DNA of 64,000 nt from Microdochium bolleyi (lineage: Eukaryota > Ascomycota > Sordariomycetes > Xylariales > Microdochiaceae): assembly GCA_001566295.1 (NCBI GenBank), contig KQ964271.1, positions 186,001-250,000 on the forward strand. The letters are read 5' to 3'. Below the pieces are notes generated by a model. The model saw only the letters and a list, made by a program, of their open reading frames with translations, was not told the origin of the DNA and searched no databases. Both the position numbers and the translations under genes were made by a program. Of the stretch, positions 56,776 to 64,000 are shown in pieces; the stretch's first letter is position 1, and each line of letters begins with the position of its first letter.

Positions 56776-57649
56776 CTCGGTTCCCTCGAGTCTCGTTATT
56801 GCATACGCGTCGTGTTGAGGAACAGGAAGGCAAGAAAGAAGTGGGCGAGCCGGCTGTCGGCGAGTTGGGTGTCTCTCCACATCTTTTGAGCTCCCCGAGA
56901 AGCAGTGCTGGGGACGGCTAATGGAAGGCATTGCGGCTAACGTTTCCCAGTGTCTCTGTGTCCGCCTGTGTTACTCCGCACAGAGAAGGGGACGCTTCTC
57001 CACATCCCCACAGTCTCCATGTGTCGCGTGCGGGGTGCGGGGGCGGCTGAGCTGAGCCTGATTCCGCGTCGGGTCCGCCTTGCCGCCGTGAGCCGTGGCC
57101 TGCTTACATCATCGGCCCGGATCGCTCGGCTCACATTCCAGGCCTCGGGAGCATATCCAGACAGACAGGCAAGGGCTCCTGGAGGGGTGGCGGAGGCTCG
57201 GAGGCCGGGAGGCCGAGAAGGAATGGCTGGCAGTTTGCTGAGGTATTATTGGGCACTGGAGTGGCTCGGCACGCGTATGGGAAACGGCCGCCTGGTCAGG
57301 CCACCACTCGGATCGAATATTTGCAAGATATAATGGCACTTATGAGCACTCACCAGCACATACGACCATAGGATCGAGGAAATTGAGAGTCCTGTCTGCT
57401 CCCCTGTACACAAGCTCGACACCGCAATCTTGTGTATGAGGGGCGGATCCGCCTTGTAGATGGTATTGTTATGCAAACGATATGAAAACGCAACATATGT
57501 TGATACTTGCTAGAAGTACATAACGTCCTCAGGGAGAGCATCTTTGTAAAGCGACCCAAAAATAGATACTAGATTACGTTGTTCGTTCTCCGTCCCATAA
57601 CTCGTCAAAAACACCAGATGTTCACGAGTGTGAAGTGTTCCGAGAAGTA
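56776..57649. other. Intergenic; 5' flank of the AtuA-like gene and 3' flank of the VOC gene
   Basis: No gene is supported. It contains one copy (57424-57450) of a short dispersed sequence that recurs at 58652-58680. Confidence 0.5.
57424..57450. repeat. Dispersed repeat, copy 1
   Basis: The block starts GCAATCTTGT and ends AGGGGCGGATCC. It matches the block at 58652-58680, apart from a 3-base substitution, one nearby single-base change and a 2-nt length difference. Both copies flank the VOC gene and are in the same orientation. Confidence 0.6.
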
Positions 57650-58075
57650 TCACGCTTCATCTCCCGCGGCTTTGCAGACAGCCTCAAATTTCCAACCGCC
57701 TGGGGCAAAAACAAAAGCCGCGTAGTAGTTCTCGCCAAAGTGAGGCCGCAGCCCGGGTGGTCCGCCGCAAGTTCCACCGTGGCCCATGCCCGCCGTGTAA
57801 AAGTCGAGGACCGCCTCGCGCGTTGGCGCCTCAAACGCAATGTGGTGACCGGGGCCGGGAACCTGCGCAGTGGCGCCGTAGTCAAAGACATTGAGCAGCT
57901 CGCTGGCGTCGTTTGGCCCGAATCCTAAACATCGGATCTTGCCGGCCGCCGCGGGGCTGTCGGAGTTGTCGAAGACGAGTCGCAGGCCCAGAGGCGCGAG
58001 GGCGGCAGCTAGAAAAGCCCTTGTCGGATGAAAGTCGGCGGAGCTGACGCCAATGGACACGTGACTCAAAGCCAT
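57650..58075 (-). CDS. Small VOC (glyoxalase/dioxygenase-fold) protein
   Basis: A single exon encodes 141 aa, the normal size of a single-domain vicinal-oxygen-chelate protein. It opens with the beta strand LSHVSIGVSSADF, in which the first metal ligand would be H5. A central HHIAFEA strand carries a second ligand position, and FAPGGWKFEAVCK supplies the terminal Glu, a pattern like glyoxalase-I-related dioxygenase-fold proteins. Fungal members of this group are mostly uncharacterised and may bind a metal without a proven reaction. It is cytosolic by lack of signals. A link to neighbours is not evident. Confidence 0.82.
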   Translation of the reverse strand: MALSHVSIGVSSADFHPTRAFLAAALAPLGLRLVFDNSDSPAAAGKIRCLGFGPNDASELLNVFDYGATAQVPGPGHHIAFEAPTREAVLDFYTAGMGHGGTCGGPPGLRPHFGENYYAAFVFAPGGWKFEAVCKAAGDEA

Positions 58076-59643
58076 GTTGAGGTTCTCTGCAAGGGTATGT
58101 TTTTGGCTTCCAAATGTTCAAAGATCAAAGACATCTACGCCGATGAGGGGAATCAATAAAAACCGAAAATCTTTACAGCCACCCTCCACCACGTCAAAAA
58201 AACCAGGGATCTTAACCCCGCTTTTCCTACTGTCACAGCTAGCAACAGGTGAAACGTCACATTGAGCGTATTCACGTACAAATATTGCGAAAAGTATCAG
58301 AGTTCAATAATAAGTTAAGGCCCTGTAGTCCCCTGATTGGAGACTAGTTCTGGCACGCGCTGCCATTCGCTTCCTTGGCTTGTCGCCACAGGCGCTACGG
58401 TACATGAGACGCAGCGTGCACTGCCGGGCGAGAAGATTGCGGCATCGGATTAAAACGGATGGTCATAACGGACTAGTGGAACGATATGGGTGTTGAAAAA
58501 TAGCCCTGTAGGTCGGGCGGGCTGGCAACTCCAAAAATGTGGCGCGGTCGCTATGCCAAGACATGCGGAGGGAAAGTGTCTACCGTTTATGGACCTTATG
58601 TCTTCCAAAAATGGATGTCACTTGCCCTGCACACAGGACTTTATACCGCACGCAATCTTGTACGTTAGGGGAGCGGATCCCTACTTAACCCCCGCTATGG
58701 CTCGGGGGTTCCTGTAGCGTTATAGTAGAGCTCTCGGCCCCAATTGGCCGGTAAGGCAGCCACTTTTCCCAGAGTCTCAGACCAGTGGAATACAGGACAT
58801 CACAGACTCATAGGACTACTCGATCTACCATTGTTTCTATTATCTACTTCAGGTTCGACCTAGACATAAAAGAGCAGGACAGCCGGCGGGCGATTGGGCG
58901 GACACGCTGCTGCTGCGTTCTTGCTGTCATCCACTGCTGGCCACTCGGCGGCATCTTGCCTGGCGCAGACAGCTGACTGAGGGATTGGACACACTGCTCC
59001 AGGCCGGGAAGAATTGCGGGCATGCCCATTTCTTTAAACTTTTATCAGACTTTTCTCCCTTGTCATGGGAATATGACGTGTTAACCACCAAGATGAGCTG
59101 CGGTTCTATAAATTGGTACATGCCGGGTCATAAGGCGGGCGATATCCTTGCCATGCATGGTTGGACACCACGGAGTTTCTCTGACATTACTCCATGACCA
59201 AATATAACAGATGGGAATGGTCGACGTCTAGTATGTTGGCGAGTTGCGACGCGGAGGTAGAGGGTTGCCGAACACATAGAGGCAAGCAATGCGTGTGATG
59301 AATTATGTGTCAATTCTCTGCATGAAAAACCAGCAAGTGATGAAATTCGATGCTCTACTGTCGATATCATGGGGTGTCCACGCATCACGGCAGACAGTTT
59401 CTTGGGTGACGTCGTTCCAGGTAACTCATGCCCGAAAATGCGCAGATCTCAAAAGACTCGACGTGGTTACGACTTTGCCCTTTGTCCTCGGGGCTCAATG
59501 TTGAGGGAACTTCCACAATCCTCTGGGAAGATGGAAGCGCAAGCCTCGGAGTGACTCACATCCGGGGAGCATGTGAAGTGTTTGCGGGTCGAGGACAAGT
59601 CAAAGGGTATTTGTATTGAGAGTACCTGTGCTCCAGCGATCTC
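58076..59643. other. Intergenic, possible old repeat-derived sequence
   Basis: This 1.57-kb region has no supported gene. The part from about 58491 (TGTTGAAAAATAGCC) to about 58850 has a composition unlike its surroundings. It contains the second copy of the short dispersed sequence and a C-rich/G-rich hairpin-like part near 58690-58712, and could be a decayed LTR-type element. No flanking target duplication or second LTR was found. Confidence 0.4.
58652..58680. repeat. Dispersed repeat, copy 2
   Basis: The block starts GCAATCTTGT and ends AGGGGAGCGGATCC, and is near-identical to the block at 57424-57450. It lies inside the sequence suspected to be a repeat remnant. Confidence 0.6.
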
Positions 59644-62600
59644 CTAGCTGCATCTGGGATACGGTGGCGTAACATCAATGTAGTGTTCTGATAAGTCCGG
59701 CAGGTCTATTGCCGCGCTGTCGATCAGTGAACCAGCATCCATCCCCAGTTCGACCGGCACGTGCCGCCCGTCGCGGTGGTCCTCCAAGAGCTCAGCCACG
59801 CTAATGTGTCCGTTCCCCCGTGCATACTTTATTGCGCTTAGAAGGGATTCCTCTCCCTCACCAGTGGTGCTCGTTCCAGAGTTGAGAAGCAATTTCACGG
59901 CATCAAGCCTCCCGTGCTCTGCGGCACCTTCCAGCGCTGTCCTGCCCTGAAAAACGGCACCTGGAGCGTCCAGATCCGCTCCTCGGTTGATGAGCATCTC
60001 CATGATGCCGCCGTCGCCCCTGATTGAGGCAAGCTGGAGGGCGGTGGCGCCACCCCGCTGGTTGATTGGGCCATTGATCAGGGCGCCGTAGTCGATAAGC
60101 CATCGAGTGATGTCGTCGTGACCCGACTCTGCCGCCTGCTGGAGTGGCGTACGTCGAATGCCTCTAGTGGGGGCCAAGTTGATGTCGGCTCTGTACTCGT
60201 CGACGAGGAGCTTCACGATGAGAAAAGCACCTGCTCGGATTGCGAGGAGGAGTGGAGTCAGCACGGATGAGTTTCTCCCTTCCACCAATCCAGCCGCCCG
60301 ATCGACCTCACCAAGGCGGCAACCCTTGCGGATGACAATCTGACAGCATTGTTGGCAGCGCGGATCAGCGAGCTGTACAATGTTGCCTATGAGAGAGTAA
60401 TTGGTCTCATCAAATGAGCGCTTCTGAACAATGATGTGCACGTCCAGATCGTGCCCCTGCATAATGTGCTGTACGACACCGACGTGGCCGTTCCGTGCCG
60501 CAGCCACCAGAGCCTCGCCCATGCGCTTGACGCTGCGGATCGGGCATGGTTTGGGCTGATAATGTCGCAGCGTGTCGAGCACGGCTGTGGAAGGGCTGGC
60601 GCTTTCATGTGAGAGCGCACGTGCAAGAGCACCACTTTCCCACGGACAAAGCTGCGTGACGTCGAGCAGGTGTTTGATCTCTGCGCAGTCGCCCCCGCGA
60701 ATCGCGTCACAGAGCTCGTCTTTGCCAGCATCAAACTTGAGATCCAAGACGGTACCAAAGAAGTGGAGGCTGTTATAATGGCCGGATCGCCGGAAGTCAA
60801 GTCGTGTCACGGTGAAGACGCCTGCTGCTGCAACAAGTCTGTACAGCTCTCCGGTTGTCGGCATGAGCTGAAGCATGGCCTTGCTAATGGGGAGCACGTC
60901 TTGCTCAATTTCGACAAGCTTGCGGATCAGTGCCTCATTCTGATCCTCAAGCGCTGCAGAGAGCATGGTATACCTCGTACAAGTGCAGCAAGAATCGAAA
61001 AACGTCCTGCAAGCCTTGCAAGGAATGTCAAAGAAAAAGACTGCCTCCCAGAATACTCGGCTGTCGCCGCCCAACGCCGTCTCGACCTCTGTCATGAGCT
61101 CCTGGGTATGTCCCGGGCGGGCCAACTCTCTCAGCCGATGAGCTAGCTGTTCATACGGTGGCACACTGGGTGGCGGCGGCATGTCCAAAGGGAAGTACGC
61201 ACATTCTCTGGCTGTGTTGTCGCACAGACAGGGCTTTTCGCTGATGAACACCCTGAAGCCGCTCTCCTCCTGGTACTGAAATGACAGCAAGTCATGGCCT
61301 ATGACATGGCGCTGCGGCTGTGCCCTGCTAAGGAGTTTGCTAATCTTCTCTTTGATCGCGACCCAGTCATTCGTCTCCGGAGGGACGCAATATTGCAGAA
61401 GACGCACGATCCGCTTGCGTTCATCGTGGGCTTCCGCCCTGCTGCCGTAAAATTGGCCTCGACCTTCCCGTTTGATTTTTCGGAAGATCTGTTCTTCCAC
61501 CACCGAATCGAGGGATGTATCGATCATACAGGAGGCCAACTCATGAAGCTTCGGACCGATTTTGACGCTGTCCTCAGGGTCGAAAAGTCTTCGTCTTGTT
61601 GACAGCGGCTTTATTCCGGCCATGGCGAGCTGAGAAATTATCTTTCGCCCCATTTCAACAGATGTAGGTAGCAGATTGCTTTCTCCATCCGTGAACTTGA
61701 ACCGCAGCGCTTGAGACTGTAGAGCCCAGACGAATGCCCCACCGCTGAGCACGCGGTAACGTCTCCTCGTACCGGGCCCAGTTTTGTTCACATCAGCACC
61801 CTCGTCAAGGAGAATTTGAAGAACCTCAGCAGCGAGGAACCCGGACGCAACCTCGACTGCCGTAAACGCCTCTTGGTTCCGTCCGAAGCAACAGACCTCG
61901 TCCACATTGATATCCCACTGCCGGATTATCTGCCTCACAGCACCGGCGTCGTTGACTTCGATAGCACCCTGAAGGAGTTTCCAGGAGAGGGTCTTCGAGT
62001 AGCGCGTCCGCACCACTCGCGTAAGATGATACTCGACATGACGGCCAAGATGTCCTTGCAGAGACCGCCACATGTGTCCCAGAGAGCGAAAACCAAGTCG
62101 GTCGATCATGTTGTTCGATAGAGCGTGGATGAAGAGATAGAATACGACGCAGTCAGCCTTGGAGATCTGGCCGGCATGGGTTTCGTCATTCTCGACGATC
62201 GAATGTTCCAACAATTCGAGCGCGGACAAGGGCAGGATCTGTCGAAACATTCTTGCGTCGATCTTGGGCACCATCCGCACCTTCTTGAGGCTGCCCAGCT
62301 CGTTTGATAATCTGGGCTCTATCTCAAGTGTTGTGAAGAAGGAGCTACCTGCCCCTTCCGAAAGATCTTGGAGGAAACACAAAAGGGATCGCCTTCCTGC
62401 GTAGTGCCCTATTGTGTAACTTGCTGTTAGCGCGAGTCCGTGGAAGGCACCGATTCAAGGAGCCCGCAAGCATACCTCTAGGGCCAGACAACCACGAAAT
62501 GAACATCAACGATGGTGTAAGCTCTGTCGAGTACAGCATTGCTCTGGGCCAAGTCATCGCTTCCGTATCCCAGGGGTCGATACCAGCAGATGTGGGATGT

Positions 62601-63289
62601 TGCGAAACCGTTGTTGGTCGTGGTGAGGATGGGCACCGAAGTTGAACCGAGTCAACGGCATTCTGCAGTGGGAGCGTCGCTCGTACTAGATCTGCATCTG
62701 GGGAAGTGGGTGGCATTTGAGATGGTGGTCCGCGGTTGACAGAGCCGGCGTTTGGCGGAGTAAGCCCAAAAGGCAAGGCGGCTGGCGGACCTATATGTCG
62801 CATAAGAACCACTATGGAGCGAAACAATTGGCTTCTGAGGTGATTGGACGTACTCTCAGTCGTGGGTCTACACTGGTATCGTGACAGAGCTTTTTTGACC
62901 TTTCTGGAGCTTAGAGGTCGCCCGATGTATCCAATGAGAGCAGATGAGACATCGGCCTCGCCACGTCGAATGGCGCTGTCCATGGTAGTCCATGCTTCCT
63001 GCGAATAGTTTTTTCTGAGGTTCCAAGCCTTGAAATGCGTTTCGTACTGCCATTTGCTGTGTGTATGAGAACCAAATTAGCATTGGTCGAAGTAACTTTC
63101 CATGATAGCGTCAAGTAGACTGATACAGCAGTAAGGAAGAGAGACTCACGTTGCAGAGAACCCATGCGTCCTGCTCATAAACATCTGCACCTCTTTCTGG
63201 GTCCGGTTTTCCTGACAATACATCCTTGTGATCGCTGCGCGATGTACTTCCCACTCCGCCTCGGCGATGCGTTTTGTTGTCGGTGCCAT
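59644..63289 (-). CDS. Clr5-domain ankyrin-repeat protein
   Basis: Inferred exons are 63289..63150, 63056..62476 and 62408..59644, giving 1161 aa. The N-terminal 65 residues form a Clr5 domain: EAEWEVHRAAITRMYCQENRTQKEV, continued after the first intron by KWQYETHFKAWNLRKN. A region of roughly 250 residues without known motif follows. The last exon holds ankyrin-type repeats, first around LLDEGADVNKTG and then a C-terminal block with LIVKLLVDEYRADINLAP, TPLQQAAESGHDDITRWLIDYG, ATALQLASIRGDGGIMEMLINRGADLDAPG and RTALEGAAEHGRLDAVKLLLNSG. Between them is a Cys-rich patch (FDIPCKACRTFFDSCCTC). Clr5 domains are named after a fission-yeast silencing protein. In filamentous fungi they head many ankyrin/TPR proteins of unknown function. 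The first two introns and phases fit. Confidence 0.85.
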
Positions 63290-64000
63290 GGTGTGACAGA
63301 ATGGTTGACGTAGGATGGCAAGGCAGGGTGTTGAGGCGGCGGATTTGATGTGCTGGTGTTGGTTGTGCTTGAATGGGAGGAAGAGGGGATCCTGACTCGA
63401 CCTAACCCGAATGCCTGGCTGGGAAGGGCGGGAGCTGCAATTAATAGCACTCCGGAAGCGCACCGAATGACCTCTGTAAGAACGAGGCTGGCGTCTACAC
63501 GGCTTGGCCAACATGCCACGTCGTTTCTGCCTCGAGAGCGTATGTACCCGACCAGATTCTGGCTCTGGCCTCTGCCCGCCCGCCCAAATTCTGCCTGGCC
63601 AGATTCTGGTCGCCTGAGTGTGAGGCGGGCGCGGACCATTCTGCAGAACCCCTGCTCATGCATTCACTGTCCAGGGGCTTGGTTGGTGCGTCCAGATTCT
63701 GGCTGCACGCTCCTCCGTCTGGCTTGCGCCTGTGAAATTCTGGAGGGTCGCGGTCATTGGCTGTTGTCCCTCCCCAGAATCTGGATGACAAAGGCCAGCG
63801 GTTCGCCTCCAGCGTCTTTGATTCGCTGTGGCAGGAGCTGGCAGAACCTGGTGTTAGTCCGATTTCTGGTGAAGCTGTCTGGCGACGACACCATGTATTG
63901 AGGGATTTCGTATTAGACATTACCTGGCCCAGAATTAAGCATTAATCGTGTCTGTGAATGCAGTCCAGCTAATTTGGCAGGCCCATCTAGTGCAGGAGAG
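63290..64000. other. Upstream region of the Clr5-ankyrin gene
   Basis: This region runs to the right window edge. It holds the CCAGATTCTGG array and no supported gene. A plus-strand frame of about 180 codons overlaps it but its translation is simply the repeat read as amino acids. Confidence 0.55.
63552..63784. repeat. Cluster of CCAGATTCTGG palindromes
   Basis: The exact 11-mer CCAGATTCTGG occurs at 63552-63562, 63599-63609 and 63692-63702; its complement CCAGAATCTGG is at 63774-63784. The sequence is an odd palindrome around a central T/A. Partial copies with the TTCTG or CAGAA core lie between and beyond (about 63586, 63637, 63734, 63841, 63871 and 63926). The array is about 260-500 bp upstream of the Clr5-ankyrin start codon. 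Confidence 0.85.

Noticed and set aside
56776..56931. Longer N-terminus of the AtuA-like protein from ATG 56931
   Set aside because: It adds 52 residues without family resemblance; kept only as an alternative start.
58852..58864. GGTTCGACC resembling a tRNA B box
   Set aside because: No matching A box, acceptor stem or anticodon arm around it.

Overview
This window is chromosomal DNA from a filamentous ascomycete, most likely a Pezizomycotina species and probably a Sordariomycete, although the class is an inference. The evidence is short GT..AG introns (about 50-115 nt) with CTNA(C/A)-like branch sites, GC-rich coding sequence, compact intergenic regions, and several typical families: Zn2Cys6 regulators, NCS1 permease, GH93-like glycosidase, tyrosinase, sedolisin, Clr5-ankyrin, F-box-ankyrin and DUF3638. 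I see no tRNA, rRNA, CRISPR array, intact transposase or virus. Exon structures were read by hand from splice motifs, frame continuity and family motifs. Where I give totals, the exons sum to a multiple of three.

Layout. 1-3.6 kb: the 5' end of a Zn2Cys6 regulator running off the left edge, then an M1 aminopeptidase. 4.1-10.7 kb: an NCS1 nucleobase/hydantoin-type permease divergently paired with a 15-exon HyuA-DUF917 fusion enzyme, which looks like a small import-and-degrade module for cyclic N-compounds. 11-12.2 kb: a secreted GH93-like exo-arabinanase. 13.3-15.7 kb: two tandem paralogues of an unrecognised Cys/His-rich family. 18.1-19.3 kb: a secreted trypsin/V8-like serine protease. 20.7-30.3 kb: a giant DUF3638/DUF3645 protein (about 3169 aa). 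30.9-34.1 kb: an MFS transporter and a maltose-O-acetyltransferase-like hexapeptide enzyme. 35-36.3 kb: a secreted tyrosinase.

39.5-43.5 kb: an SDR oxidoreductase divergent from a Zn2Cys6/fungal-specific TF. Their shared promoter carries four copies of the palindrome TCGGCCGA, a plausible autoregulatory operator set. 43.8-45.6 kb: a T5orf172/DUF1766 protein with a C-terminal membrane anchor. 46-47.6 kb: another Zn2Cys6 TF, divergent from an F-box-ankyrin gene, which is followed by what looks like a decayed F-box-ankyrin relic. 51.5-53.8 kb: a sedolisin (S53). 54.4-56.8 kb: an AtuA-like (DUF1446) protein with an inferred 9-nt microexon. 57.6-58.1 kb: a small VOC/glyoxalase protein. 59.6-63.3 kb: a Clr5-domain ankyrin protein whose upstream region holds a cluster of CCAGATTCTGG palindromes.

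The best candidates for new biology are the tandem zinc-binding-like paralogues, the TCGGCCGA promoter array, the CCAGATTCTGG array and the permease/HyuA-DUF917 pair. No secondary-metabolite backbone gene is present. Most of the window is ordinary fungal housekeeping and secretome content.
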